A stretch of DNA of 64,000 nucleotides from Flavobacterium difficile (GCF_011392115.1 NZ_JAAJBT010000001.1:186001-250000), one strand, 5' to 3'. Shown: positions 15,945-24,627, numbered from the stretch's first letter. Translations and numbers: made by a program. Notes: generated by a model not told the origin, from the sequence alone.

Positions 15945-17039
15945 ATGCTAAAATCATTTTTTATTCTTTGTTCTGGAGCGGACAAAGATATTGTTGCTTC
16001 ATGCTCCAACGGAGAACAGAATAAATATGCCGGAATTGGCGCTACTGTTTTCTTTACTGCAGTTATGGCTTTTGTAGCCTGTTCTTATGCTTTATATACG
16101 GTTTTTGACAATGTATATATGGCTACTTTTTTCGGATTAATTTGGGGTTTGTTAATTTTTAACTTAGACCGATTTATTGTATCGACTATCAAAAAAAGAG
16201 ATAGTTTTATAGATGAATTTATTCAAGCGTCTCCGCGAATTGTGTTGGCTATGATTATTGCTATTGTAATATCAAAACCTCTGGAAATTAAAATTTTCAA
16301 AAAAGAAATTGATACGGTTTTGTTAAAAGAGAAAAATGAAATGGCGATTGCAAATAAAAAGCAAGTGGCAAATTTCTTTAAAACAGATGTAGATAAAAAT
16401 CAAGCTTCAATTGACAGTTTAAAAAGTCAGCTTAATGCAAAAGAGAAAGAAGTGGCTGCTTTGTATCAATCCTATATAACAGAAGCAGAAGGAACGGCTG
16501 GAACTAAAAAAATGGGTAAAGGTCCAATTTATAAAGAAAAGCGTGAAGCTTACGACTTAGTGGCTAAACAATTAGATTCTTTAAAAGTGTCAAACGGAAA
16601 GTTAATTGCAGAAAAAGAAGCAAAAGGTAAAACCTTACAAGCAGATTTAGATAAGAAAGTAACCGATTCGCAACCAATTATTGATAGTTTTGACGGTTTA
16701 ATGGCAAGAATAAATGCTTTAGATAAATTGCCTTTTTTGCCTTCTTTGTTTATCATGTTGTTGTTTTTAGCCATTGAAACTTCTCCAATTATAGCAAAAT
16801 TATTAGCTAGTAAAAGCGAATACGATTTCAAATTAGAAGATGCTGAAATTAGTTATAAAACATTAATCGAGCAAAATAGTTACCAGCGCGATTTACAAAA
16901 GAAAACGGATGCTTCTATTTATGATGAGGTGTATTCAGACATCAAAACCGATAAGGAATTATATAACTTGAAGAAAAAAAACGCAACTGAAATCATGAAA
17001 ATTCAATCGGAAAATTATTTGGCTAAGTTTAAATCTTAA
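15945..17039 (+). CDS. DUF4407 membrane protein
   Basis: A 364-residue protein of family DUF4407. It begins with a cytoplasmic-looking segment that includes CSGADKDIV, followed by two close membrane helices (about 28-50 and 55-75), the conserved FNLDRFIVSTIKK stretch, a third helix (about 95-112), a long charged coiled-coil region (about 120-240) and a fourth helix (about 262-285, LPSLFIMLLFLAIETSPI), then a charged C-terminal tail. Function is unknown; an even number of helices places the coiled coil on one side of the inner membrane. A 235-base gap with no gene separates it from the M56 gene, so it is probably transcribed independently. I see no firm promoter consensus in that gap. Confidence 0.85.
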   Translation: MLKSFFILCSGADKDIVASCSNGEQNKYAGIGATVFFTAVMAFVACSYALYTVFDNVYMATFFGLIWGLLIFNLDRFIVSTIKKRDSFIDEFIQASPRIVLAMIIAIVISKPLEIKIFKKEIDTVLLKEKNEMAIANKKQVANFFKTDVDKNQASIDSLKSQLNAKEKEVAALYQSYITEAEGTAGTKKMGKGPIYKEKREAYDLVAKQLDSLKVSNGKLIAEKEAKGKTLQADLDKKVTDSQPIIDSFDGLMARINALDKLPFLPSLFIMLLFLAIETSPIIAKLLASKSEYDFKLEDAEISYKTLIEQNSYQRDLQKKTDASIYDEVYSDIKTDKELYNLKKKNATEIMKIQSENYLAKFKS

Positions 17040-17065
17040 GTTGTTTATAGTTCGAAGTAATTTTT

Positions 17066-17129
17066 AAACACAGATTGGAGAAATTTGAATAATTATTCTA
17101 ATTTCTCCAATCTGTGTTTTGTTTTTTTT
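17066..17129 (+). terminator. Long perfect inverted repeat acting as terminator
   Basis: A perfect 20-bp stem (17066-17085 with 17100-17119, containing ACAGATTGGAG and CTCCAATCTGT) with a 14-base loop, then a T-rich run interrupted by one G. It is longer than an ordinary terminator and looks like a dispersed palindromic repeat used as one. Confidence 0.75.
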
Positions 17130-17151
17130 AAGTTTAAGAAATAAATGAAGA

Positions 17152-17187
17152 CAAAAAACCCGTCAAGTTTAAAACAAGACGGGTTTT
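17152..17187 (-). terminator. rplU-rpmA terminator
   Basis: AAAACCCGTC (17155-17164) pairs with GACGGGTTTT (17178-17187). On the minus strand the stem is followed by a T run. Confidence 0.85.
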
Positions 17188-17205
17188 GTATTTGTAATCT
17201 TAAGA

Positions 17206-17466
17206 TTATGCTTCGAATGGAAGAATAGAAACCCAAGATTTGTTCTCACCTTTTTTCTGGAATTTTACAATTCCATCAACTTTAGCATGTAAAGTATGAT
17301 CTTTTCCCATGTAAACATTTTCACCTGGGTTGTGTTTTGAACCTCTTTGTCTAACAATGATATTTCCTGCAATTGCAGCTTGACCACCATAAATCTTCAC
17401 GCCTAAACGTTTTGATTCTGATTCTCTACCATTTTTCGAACTACCGACACCTTTTTTATGAGCCAT
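17206..17466 (-). CDS. rpmA: 50S ribosomal protein L27
   Basis: An 86-residue L27 of normal length. It begins [24 protein letters not shown] and contains the conserved [16 protein letters not shown] and [16 protein letters not shown] stretches. Its flexible N-terminus reaches the peptidyl-transferase centre. No N-terminal propeptide is present, unlike the cleaved Firmicutes form. It is the second gene after rplU, 31 bases downstream, and is followed by a terminator, so the two form a classical rplU-rpmA operon. Confidence 0.98.
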   Translation of the reverse strand: MAHKKGVGSSKNGRESESKRLGVKIYGGQAAIAGNIIVRQRGSKHNPGENVYMGKDHTLHAKVDGIVKFQKKGENKSWVSILPFEA

Positions 17467-17497
17467 GACGTTTTGGTTTTATAAGTTAATACTAAAA

Positions 17498-18172
17498 TTA
17501 AACAGCTTTACCACCGTTTAATTCATCCTGTAATTTTTTTAATTCATCCATTTTACCATCAGCAGCTAATTGAGCTTGTTGTGCCCAAGTAGTTGGATCT
17601 AAATGTTGTACTTTAGCTTCAGCAGCATCTAAAATTGCATTTACATCAGCAGCAGCCGTAGCAGCTAATTTAGCAAATGTGTCAATTCCAGCAGCAACTA
17701 ATACTTCAGCAGCTTTAGGTCCGATACCTTCGATAATTTTTAAATCATCACCTTTAGCAGCTTTGGCTTTAGTAGCTTTTGGTGCAGCAGGAGCATCAAC
17801 TAACTTTTCTGCTTTAGGAGCAGCTTCTTTTTTAGGAGTAGCAGCTTTTTTTACAGATCCAGAAGCATCGATGCTTTCAATGATAATTTGTGTAAAAGAT
17901 TGACGGTGACCGTTTTTCTTTTTGTAACCTTTTCTTCTTTTCTTTTTGAAAACGATTACTTTGTCACCTTTAAGGTGTTTTAATACTTTGGCTTCTACTG
18001 AAGCTCCTTCTATAGCTGGGGCGCCTAATGTTAATGCTCCATCGTTGTCAATTAATAAGACTTTATCAAAAGAAACTTTTGCGTCTACATCACTTGCTAA
18101 ACGGTGAACAAATAACCTTTGGTCTTTGCTTACTTTGAACTGTTGCCCTGCTATCTCTACGATTGCGTACAT
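17498..18172 (-). CDS. rplU: 50S ribosomal protein L21 with helix-hairpin-helix C-terminal extension
   Basis: A 224-residue protein, about twice the usual 103. Residues 1-103 are a complete L21 (YAIVEIAGQQFKV, KGDKVIVFKKKRRKGYKKKNGHRQ). Residues 104-140 are a Lys/Ala/Pro-rich linker. Residues 144-182 (LKIIEGIGPKAAEVLVAAGI, then TFAKLA) form a helix-hairpin-helix domain like those that bind nucleic acid, followed by an Ala-rich and charged tail to 224. The reading frame is continuous with no sign of a frameshift. The extension could contact rRNA outside the ribosome core or another factor; its role is not known to me. A consensus promoter lies upstream. Confidence 0.96.
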   Translation of the reverse strand: MYAIVEIAGQQFKVSKDQRLFVHRLASDVDAKVSFDKVLLIDNDGALTLGAPAIEGASVEAKVLKHLKGDKVIVFKKKRRKGYKKKNGHRQSFTQIIIESIDASGSVKKAATPKKEAAPKAEKLVDAPAAPKATKAKAAKGDDLKIIEGIGPKAAEVLVAAGIDTFAKLAATAAADVNAILDAAEAKVQHLDPTTWAQQAQLAADGKMDELKKLQDELNGGKAV

Positions 18173-18206
18173 AACAATATGTTTAGATTATTATTTTTTC
18201 AGTTTG

Positions 18207-18236
18207 CAAATATACAACTATTTATGAATCACGCAA
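18207..18236 (-). promoter_or_regulatory. rplU-rpmA promoter
   Basis: Minus-strand TTG (18234-18236), 19-base spacer, TATATTTG (18207-18214): an exact match to the Bacteroidetes -33/-7 pattern, about 35 bases before the rplU ATG. Confidence 0.75.
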
Positions 18237-18352
18237 CATATGTTTTGTTTTTTCTTTGCTTTAAATAAGTTGGTAAAGTTTTTTAGTTTTTTTGTAACAA
18301 TTTGTACCTTTAGCAGACAAATGAATATCATTTATTATTATAAAAATTAATT

Positions 18353-19678
18353 ATGAAAAAAACATTAATGGCTTTAGGGACAATAGCAATGTTAGGAAGC
18401 ACGGCAAATGCACAAAAAGTGGCGTTTGAAGAATTTGATTTAGACAATGGCTTACACGTTGTTTTGCATCAAGATAATTCTGCACCAGTAATCATTACTT
18501 CTGTAATGTATCATGTTGGAGCAAAAGATGAGCAGCCAAATCGTACAGGTTTTGCACACTTTTTTGAACATTTATTGTTTGAAGGAACAAAAAATATTGA
18601 AAGAGGTGAATGGTTTAAAATAGTTACAGCTAATGGTGGACAAAACAATGCGAATACTTCAGATGATAGAACGTATTATTATGAAGTTTTCCCATCAAAT
18701 AATTTAGAATTAGCCATTTGGATGGAATCTGAAAGATTAATGCATCCTGTTATCAATCAAATTGGAGTAGATACTCAAAATGAAGTGGTAAAAGAAGAAA
18801 AACGTTTAAGAATTGATAACCAACCTTACGGAAATATCTTCAAAGCTATCAAACAAAATTTATTTAAAAATCACCCTTACCGTTGGACAACAATTGGTGA
18901 AATGGAGCATTTAGATGCTGCTACTTTAGAAGAGTTTCAAGCTTTTAACAAAAAATTCTATGTACCAAATAACGCGGTTCTTGTAGTTGCGGGTCAGTTT
19001 GATACTGCTCAAGCTAAAACTTGGATTAAAAAGTATTTTTCTGCCATACCTAAAGGCGCTCCTGTACAAAGACAAAAATACGAAGAAGCACCTATTACTT
19101 CAACAATTAATGCTACTTGGGAAGATCCGAATGTACAATTACCAATGACATTGGCTGCATACAGAACACCATCAATGAAAACTAAAGATGCTCGTGTTTT
19201 AGATATGATTTCTACTTATTTATCTGATGGTAAAAGTTCTAAACTTTACAAAAAAATGGTAGATGATAAAAAAGTAGCACTTCAGGTTGGTGCTTTCAGT
19301 AACTCTCAAGAAGATTACGGACAATATATTATTTATAGTTTGCCTTTAGGTGAGGTTTCATCGGAAAGTTTATTAAAAGAAATTGATGAAGAAATTGTAA
19401 ACATGCAAAACAATTTAATCTCTGAAAATGATTTCCAAAAATTACAAAATAAATTTGAAAACAACTATGTGAATTCAAATTCTACTGTAGAAGGAATTGC
19501 AGAGAATTTAGCTTCTTTTTACTTATTGTATGGAGATATCAATTTAGTAAATACAGAAATTGAAATCTACCGTTCTATTACTAGAGAAGATATTAGAGAA
19601 GTGGCTAAAAAATATTTAAACCCAAACCAACGTTTGATTTTAAATTATGGTCCTGCAAAAGAAAAAACAGCTAAATAA
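18353..19678 (+). CDS. M16 zinc peptidase, catalytic subunit
   Basis: A 441-residue pitrilysin-family protease with a signal peptide (residues 1-20, ending ANA). The inverted zinc motif HFFEH is at residues 69-73 in GFAHFFEHLLFEGTKN, and the downstream glutamate ligand lies in NEVVKEEKR. It has the size of one processing-peptidase-like half, so it needs a partner to form the full clam-shell. The partner gene lacking the zinc motif starts 15 bases downstream. It is expected in the periplasm. A near-consensus TACCTTTA at 18305-18312 may be its -7 element. Typical substrates of the family are short or unfolded peptides. Confidence 0.92.
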   Translation: MKKTLMALGTIAMLGSTANAQKVAFEEFDLDNGLHVVLHQDNSAPVIITSVMYHVGAKDEQPNRTGFAHFFEHLLFEGTKNIERGEWFKIVTANGGQNNANTSDDRTYYYEVFPSNNLELAIWMESERLMHPVINQIGVDTQNEVVKEEKRLRIDNQPYGNIFKAIKQNLFKNHPYRWTTIGEMEHLDAATLEEFQAFNKKFYVPNNAVLVVAGQFDTAQAKTWIKKYFSAIPKGAPVQRQKYEEAPITSTINATWEDPNVQLPMTLAAYRTPSMKTKDARVLDMISTYLSDGKSSKLYKKMVDDKKVALQVGAFSNSQEDYGQYIIYSLPLGEVSSESLLKEIDEEIVNMQNNLISENDFQKLQNKFENNYVNSNSTVEGIAENLASFYLLYGDINLVNTEIEIYRSITREDIREVAKKYLNPNQRLILNYGPAKEKTAK

Positions 19679-19693
19679 TTTTATTTAAGAAAA

Positions 19694-21754
19694 ATGAAAA
19701 AGTATTTATACATAGCAGCCAGTTTATTACTTACAGTAACTATGGAAGCACAAGATAGACCAATGCCGAAACAAGGTCCGGCACCAAGTATTAATATTAA
19801 AAAACCGGTTACTTTCGTTTTAGAAAATGGTTTAAAAGTATTGGTAGTTGAAAACAATAAATTGCCAAGAGTTTCTTACAACTTAACTTTAGATAACGCA
19901 CCTTTCGCAGAAGGAAGTAAAAAAGGTGTTACTGATTTAGTAAGTGCCATGATTGGAAATGCTACAGAAACCATTTCTAAAGAAAAATTTAATGAAGAAA
20001 TTGACTTTTTAGGAGCCAATATTAATTTTTACGAATCAGGTGCTGCTGCAAGTGGTTTGTCAAGATATTCTGGAAGAATCTTAGAATTATTAGCAGACGG
20101 AGCATTAAATCCATTATTTACACAAGCTGATTTTGATGCGGAAAGAGCTAAATTAATTGAAGGTTTAAAATCTGATGAAAAAAGTGCTTCTGCCATTGCT
20201 AATAGAGTTCAGAATGTTTTAACGTTTGGAAAAGAACATTATAATGGTGAATTTACTTCTGAAGAAACATTAAAAAATGTGACTTTACAAGACGTAATTA
20301 ATCACTACAATACGTATTTCGTACCTGCAAATGCTTATTTGGTGATTATTGGTGATGTGAAAACAAAAGACGTTAAGAAAAAAGTAGAGAAATTATTTGG
20401 AGCAGATGTTTGGAAAAAAGCTACGGCACCAAATTTAACTTACAACGATCCAAAAGATTTACAGTATTCTCAAATTAATTTTGTGGATGTGCCAAATGCA
20501 GTTCAAACTGAAATTGCATTAATCAACTTGTCTACATTAAAAATGAATGACAAAGATTATTTTGCTGCTATTTTAGCTAACCAAATTCTTGGTGGTGGTG
20601 GAGAAGGTCGTTTGTTCTTAAACTTAAGAGAAAAACACGGTTGGACATACGGATCGTACTCGAATATTGGTGCAAGTAAATACATTTCTAAATTTTCTTC
20701 AACAGCATCTGTTAGAAATGCAGTTACAGATAGTGCAGTTGTAGAAATTTTTAACGAATTAAAAAAAATCAGAACAGAATTAGTTTCTGAAGAAGATTTA
20801 AAAAATGCAAAAGCAAAATACATTGGAAACTTTGTAATGCAAATTGAAAAACCAGCTACAATTGCTCGTTATGCATTAAACATCAAAACATTAGGTTTAC
20901 CAGATGATTTTTATGAAAATTACGTAAAAAACATCAATGCTGTTACGCCAGAAGATATCAGAAATGCAGCTAATAAATACTTTTTAGCTAATAATACAAG
21001 AGTTGTAATTGTGGGGAAAGCTACAGAAGTTTTACCTGGATTAGAAGCGATGAGTGCTAAAGAAAAAATGCCTATCTTTTATTTTGACAAGTACGGAAAC
21101 AAAGTAGATAAACCAGTTGTGAAAAAAGAAATTCCAGCAGGCGTTACAGCTCAATCTGTAGTTAAAAAACACATCGATGCTATTGGTGGAGAGAAAGCTT
21201 TAAAAACGGTTAAAACTGTTTTACTTACTGCTAAAGGAACTATTCAAGGACAGTCTTTAGATATGGTTTCTAAAATTTCTAATAAAGGAATGTCTACTAC
21301 TGAGATTTCAATGATGGGTATGTCTGTTATGAAACAAGTTATAGGAGATAAAGTTGGTTATCAAGCAGCTCAAGGTCAAAAGAAAAATATTGAAGGTGAA
21401 GAATTAGTTAAAGAGAAAAAAGAAGCGGTTCCTTTCGTTGAATTAGGTTTATTAGCTGATAAATCAATTGTTTTAACTGGAATTGAAGCAGTTAACGGTC
21501 AAGATGCATACGTAATCCAAGCAGGAACAACAAGATATTTCTTTGATGTTAAAACAGGATTGAAAGTGGCTTCTGAAAACGAATCTGGTGAAGGTGCTCA
21601 AAAGCGTAAAGCAATGACAACTTATGCGGATTATATTGATGTTAAAGGTGTGAAATTTCCTTACAAAACAACAATGGATGTAGGTATGCCATTAGAATTT
21701 ATTACACAAGATGTAAAAATCAATGAAGGTGTTACAGATAAAGATTTCGAATAA
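19694..21754 (+). CDS. M16-family partner subunit with extra C-terminal domain
   Basis: A 686-residue secreted protein (signal peptide, then QDRPMPKQGPAPS). Residues about 35-460 are M16-like but the zinc motif position reads VTDLVSAMIGN, with no HxxEH, so this half is non-catalytic. The conserved substrate-contact region HGWTYGSYS is present near residue 315. Residues about 490-686 (VVKKHIDAIGGEKALKTVKT, then FFDVKTGLKV, YADYIDVKGVKFPYKT) form an extra domain resembling the LolA/LolB-type lipoprotein-carrier folds found at the ends of several flavobacterial proteins. Coupled to the catalytic subunit by 15-base spacing. The role of the extra domain is unknown. Confidence 0.88.
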   Translation: MKKYLYIAASLLLTVTMEAQDRPMPKQGPAPSINIKKPVTFVLENGLKVLVVENNKLPRVSYNLTLDNAPFAEGSKKGVTDLVSAMIGNATETISKEKFNEEIDFLGANINFYESGAAASGLSRYSGRILELLADGALNPLFTQADFDAERAKLIEGLKSDEKSASAIANRVQNVLTFGKEHYNGEFTSEETLKNVTLQDVINHYNTYFVPANAYLVIIGDVKTKDVKKKVEKLFGADVWKKATAPNLTYNDPKDLQYSQINFVDVPNAVQTEIALINLSTLKMNDKDYFAAILANQILGGGGEGRLFLNLREKHGWTYGSYSNIGASKYISKFSSTASVRNAVTDSAVVEIFNELKKIRTELVSEEDLKNAKAKYIGNFVMQIEKPATIARYALNIKTLGLPDDFYENYVKNINAVTPEDIRNAANKYFLANNTRVVIVGKATEVLPGLEAMSAKEKMPIFYFDKYGNKVDKPVVKKEIPAGVTAQSVVKKHIDAIGGEKALKTVKTVLLTAKGTIQGQSLDMVSKISNKGMSTTEISMMGMSVMKQVIGDKVGYQAAQGQKKNIEGEELVKEKKEAVPFVELGLLADKSIVLTGIEAVNGQDAYVIQAGTTRYFFDVKTGLKVASENESGEGAQKRKAMTTYADYIDVKGVKFPYKTTMDVGMPLEFITQDVKINEGVTDKDFE

Positions 21755-21773
21755 ATTTTTATTTTATTAAGTG

Positions 21774-21804
21774 AAAAAGGATTGCGAAAGCAATCCTTTT
21801 TTTT
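21774..21804. terminator. Terminator after the M16 pair
   Basis: AAAAAGGATTGC (21774-21785), GAAA loop, GCAATCC (21790-21796), then eight T residues. The A run on the left lets it also serve the convergent EamA gene. Confidence 0.9.
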
Positions 21805-21810
21805 TGGAAT

Positions 21811-22704
21811 TTATTTTCTATTCGTAATATAAACGCCAAATAATATAACTACTGTTCCTAAGACTTGTAATAAGGTTACACCTTCATTAAAAATCATACT
21901 CCAAATTGTTGCTACAATTGGTATTAAATAAGTAACGTTCGAAGCGAAAATAGGTGACGACATCTGTATTAATTTATAAAAATAAATATTGGCTAATCCA
22001 GTTCCGATAATTCCTAATATAGCCACATAAAATAATGGATGTATGTTAGTTGTAAGGGCTAAACCCTCTGATATTTGAGCTGTGGTTTGGAAATCCAATC
22101 CATTATAAAGTAATATTCCTAATGCTGGAAAAAGTAAAAAAGCAAAATTTCCAACAGTTATGGCTAAAGGTGATACGTCAGATAAGTATTTTTTGACCAT
22201 GTTAATATTTGCAGCATAACACCAAGTGGCCACGATTACTAAAAGTGCAAACCAATAATTTTTGGATGGATTTCCTGAAGCACCAGCATATACTAAAATC
22301 AAACAACCTACAATGCCAATTAATAATCCAATAATTTGTTTTCGATTAAAGGTTAATCCAAATAGCAAACTTCCGATAATTAGTGTGTTAAGAGGTGTAA
22401 ACGAATTTAGGGTTGAGCTTATTGAACTGCTAATTTCGGTTTGTGCTAAAGCAAACAAAAAGATAGGGAAGAAGTTTCCTAATAAGCCTGCTAAAATAAC
22501 ATATTTAATTTTAGTTGAATTTATTTTTAGTAGTTCTTTTCCAGCGATTAAAAGCAAAAATACAGAGGTAAATATGATTCTGAAAGCACCTAATTGGTAG
22601 GCATTCATACCGCCATCTAATCCTTTTTTCATTAGTATAAATGAACTTCCCCAAACTACTGCTAATACTAGCAATATAAACCATTTTGAATTGTTGCTTT
22701 TCAT
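21811..22704 (-). CDS. EamA/DMT-family permease
   Basis: A 297-residue inner-membrane protein with about ten hydrophobic helices in two EamA repeats. The first starts FILLVLAVVWGSSFILMKKGLDG and the second follows the middle of the protein (NYWFALLVIVATWCYAANINMVKKYL). The VWGSSFI and late PIVATIWSMIFNEG stretches are typical of drug/metabolite transporters. The substrate cannot be read from the sequence; many members export amino acids or other small metabolites. It shares a terminator with the convergent M16 operon and is separated from tsf by that gene's terminator, so it is probably monocistronic. Confidence 0.9.
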   Translation of the reverse strand: MKSNNSKWFILLVLAVVWGSSFILMKKGLDGGMNAYQLGAFRIIFTSVFLLLIAGKELLKINSTKIKYVILAGLLGNFFPIFLFALAQTEISSSISSTLNSFTPLNTLIIGSLLFGLTFNRKQIIGLLIGIVGCLILVYAGASGNPSKNYWFALLVIVATWCYAANINMVKKYLSDVSPLAITVGNFAFLLFPALGILLYNGLDFQTTAQISEGLALTTNIHPLFYVAILGIIGTGLANIYFYKLIQMSSPIFASNVTYLIPIVATIWSMIFNEGVTLLQVLGTVVILFGVYITNRK

Positions 22705-22772
22705 TGTTTGTTTTACTTATTAATACGAAATTAAATTTTTCACTTTCCTTTGTAGAAGGTTGGAGTGCGACC

Positions 22773-22804
22773 AAAAAAATAAGGCTGCCAAATTGGACAG
22801 CCTT
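22773..22804 (-). terminator. rpsB-tsf terminator
   Basis: AAGGCTG (22781-22787) pairs with CAGCCTT (22798-22804) around an inner CCAAATTGG palindrome. On the minus strand it is followed by ATTTTTTT. Confidence 0.8.
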
Positions 22805-22830
22805 AAAGGTATAGCTATTTTTAAGATATA

Positions 22831-23655
22831 TTAACCTAAAGCAGCTCTTTTGAATCCAGTTACAGTTAAATCTGCGTTTACAGATTTGATGTAAGCAGCA
22901 ACACTCATTGAACTATCTTTGATGTAATCTTGGTTTACTAAAGTATTGTCTTTAAAGAAACGTCCTAATTTACCTTTTGCAATATTATCTAACATAGCTT
23001 CTGGTTTTCCTTCAGCACGTAATTGATCTTTTGCAATTTCGATTTCTTTTTCAATAACTGATGCGTCAACTCCAGATTCGTCTAATGCGATTGGCGCCAT
23101 CGCGGCAGCTTGCATTGCAACGTTTCTTGCAGCATCAGCAGCACCTTCTACGTTAGCAGATAAAGCTACTAAAGTAGCGATACCGTTTCCAGCGTGAATG
23201 TAAGAATTTACGAATGCTCCTTCTAATTTTTCGAAAGAACCGATTTCAATTTTTTCTCCGATAACACCTGTTTGCTCAATTAATTTTTCAGCAACAGTAA
23301 TTCCTCCAAAGTCTGAAGCTAAGAAAGATTCTTTATCAGTAAAGTTTAAAGCTAAGTTAGCGAAATCATTTGCTAATTTAACGAAACCTTCATTTTTACC
23401 TACGAAGTCAGTTTCACAATTTAATGAAATAACAACACCCGCAGTATTATCACTATTAACAACAGCGATAACAGCACCTTCAGTTGATTCTCTATCCGAA
23501 CGGTTAGCTGCAACTTTTTGACCTTTTTTTCTTAAAATTTCAATTGCTAATTCAAAATTACCTTCAGCTTCAACTAAAGCTTTTTTGCAATCCATCATAC
23601 CAGCACCAGTTGTAGTTCTTAATTTGTTAACTTCAGCAGCAGTTATATTTGACAT
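22831..23655 (-). CDS. tsf: Translation elongation factor Ts
   Basis: A 274-residue EF-Ts, the nucleotide-exchange factor for EF-Tu. The N-terminal UBA-like domain (AAEVNKLRTTTGAGMMDCKKALVEAEGN) contains the TGAGMMDCKKAL signature that contacts EF-Tu, and the core contains LNCETDFVGKN near residue 78 and MQAAAMAPIALD near residue 185. Length and order fit the family. It follows rpsB on the same strand after a 138-base gap that contains a palindromic repeat, matching the common rpsB-tsf pairing, and ends in a terminator. Confidence 0.98.
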   Translation of the reverse strand: MSNITAAEVNKLRTTTGAGMMDCKKALVEAEGNFELAIEILRKKGQKVAANRSDRESTEGAVIAVVNSDNTAGVVISLNCETDFVGKNEGFVKLANDFANLALNFTDKESFLASDFGGITVAEKLIEQTGVIGEKIEIGSFEKLEGAFVNSYIHAGNGIATLVALSANVEGAADAARNVAMQAAAMAPIALDESGVDASVIEKEIEIAKDQLRAEGKPEAMLDNIAKGKLGRFFKDNTLVNQDYIKDSSMSVAAYIKSVNADLTVTGFKRAALG

Positions 23656-23702
23656 TTTATTTTATTTTAAATTATTAATGTAAAAAAAGAAATTCCAATC
23701 GT

Positions 23703-23774
23703 AAAAATCCAAATTCCAGTTTTATATAATTTATAACAAAACGTTATGAAATTAATTTGGAATTTGGAATTTTA
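23703..23774. repeat. REP-like inverted repeat between rpsB and tsf
   Basis: Left arm AAAATCCAAATTCCA (from 23704) and right arm TTTGGAATTTGGAATTTT (23756-23773) are inverted, imperfect by one indel, and enclose a smaller TAAC/GTTA stem. The arms themselves repeat the unit AAATTCCA. It could form a long hairpin in the rpsB-tsf mRNA and shift the ratio of the two products. Confidence 0.5.
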
Positions 23775-23793
23775 CTTTCGGAATTTATAGTAT

Positions 23794-24561
23794 TTATGCT
23801 TCAGAAGAAGTTTCTTCAGCTTCAGCTACAGGAGCTTCAGTTGCAGATTCTGTAGTTTCTTCTTTGTCTGATTTTCTTTCAGTTAAACCTTCTGTGATAG
23901 AAGTAGTTACTAAAGATAAAATTTTATCGATTGATTTAGAAGCATCGTCGTTAGCTGGAATAACGTACTCAACCAAACGAGGGTCAGAGTTTGTATCAAC
24001 CATTGCGAATACTGGAATGTTTAACTTTTTTGCTTCTTTAACCGCGATATGTTCAGCTTTAATATCTACTACGAATAATGCAGCAGGAATTCTAGACATG
24101 TCAGCAATTGAACCTAAGTTTTTGTCTAATTTTGCTCTTAAACGATCAACTTGTAAACGTTCTTTTTTAGAAAGCGTCATGAAAGTACCGTCTTTTTTCA
24201 TTCTATCAATAGAAGCCATTTTTTTAATAGCTTTTCTAATAGTGATGAAGTTTGTTAACATACCACCTGGCCATCTTTCAGTGATGTAAGGCATGTTACA
24301 AGCAGCAGCTTTTTCAGCAACGATATCTTTTGCTTGTTTTTTGGTAGCTACGAAAAGTATTTTTCTACCAGATGCAGCAATTTTTTTCAAAGCTTCATTT
24401 GCTTCTTCAATTTTTGCAGCAGTTTTATATAGGTTAATGATATGAATACCATTACGTTCCATATAAATGTAAGGAGCCATATTTGGGTCCCATTTACGAG
24501 TCATGTGTCCGAAATGTACACCAGCCTCTAGTAACTCTTTAACGTCAATTTTGTTTGCCAT
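23794..24561 (-). CDS. rpsB: 30S ribosomal protein S2
   Basis: A 255-residue S2. The start KIDVKELLEAGVHFGHMTRKWDPNMAPYI and the internal NMPYITERWPGGMLTNFITI and PVFAMVDTNSDPRLVEYVIPANDDA are signature stretches. Length is slightly above the core because of an acidic, Ala/Thr/Glu-rich C-terminal tail (about 30 residues ending AEETSSEA), as seen in other Bacteroidota. It heads the rpsB-tsf unit. A stable hairpin lies in the leader and rpsI ends 181 bases upstream behind its own terminator. Confidence 0.98.
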   Translation of the reverse strand: MANKIDVKELLEAGVHFGHMTRKWDPNMAPYIYMERNGIHIINLYKTAAKIEEANEALKKIAASGRKILFVATKKQAKDIVAEKAAACNMPYITERWPGGMLTNFITIRKAIKKMASIDRMKKDGTFMTLSKKERLQVDRLRAKLDKNLGSIADMSRIPAALFVVDIKAEHIAVKEAKKLNIPVFAMVDTNSDPRLVEYVIPANDDASKSIDKILSLVTTSITEGLTERKSDKEETTESATEAPVAEAEETSSEA

Positions 24562-24592
24562 TTTGTAATAGTTTACGTTCCGTGTTCTAGCA

Positions 24593-24627
24593 ATCTTTAA
24601 GTAGTCACTTGCGTTAGTCTTAAAGAT
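24593..24627 (-). promoter_or_regulatory. Hairpin in rpsB leader
   Basis: A perfect 9-bp stem ATCTTTAAG (24593-24601) and CTTAAAGAT (24619-24627) with a 17-base loop, 32 bases upstream of the rpsB ATG. It has no T tract on the minus strand, so it is not a terminator. S2 autoregulates rpsB-tsf in other bacteria, so it is a candidate regulatory leader; no sequence homology to a known leader is claimed. Confidence 0.45.

Noticed and set aside
22262..22600. Plus-strand frame inside the EamA gene
   Set aside because: Antisense to conserved membrane helices; no start signal or family.
23864..24289. Plus-strand frame inside rpsB
   Set aside because: Antisense of S2, no support.
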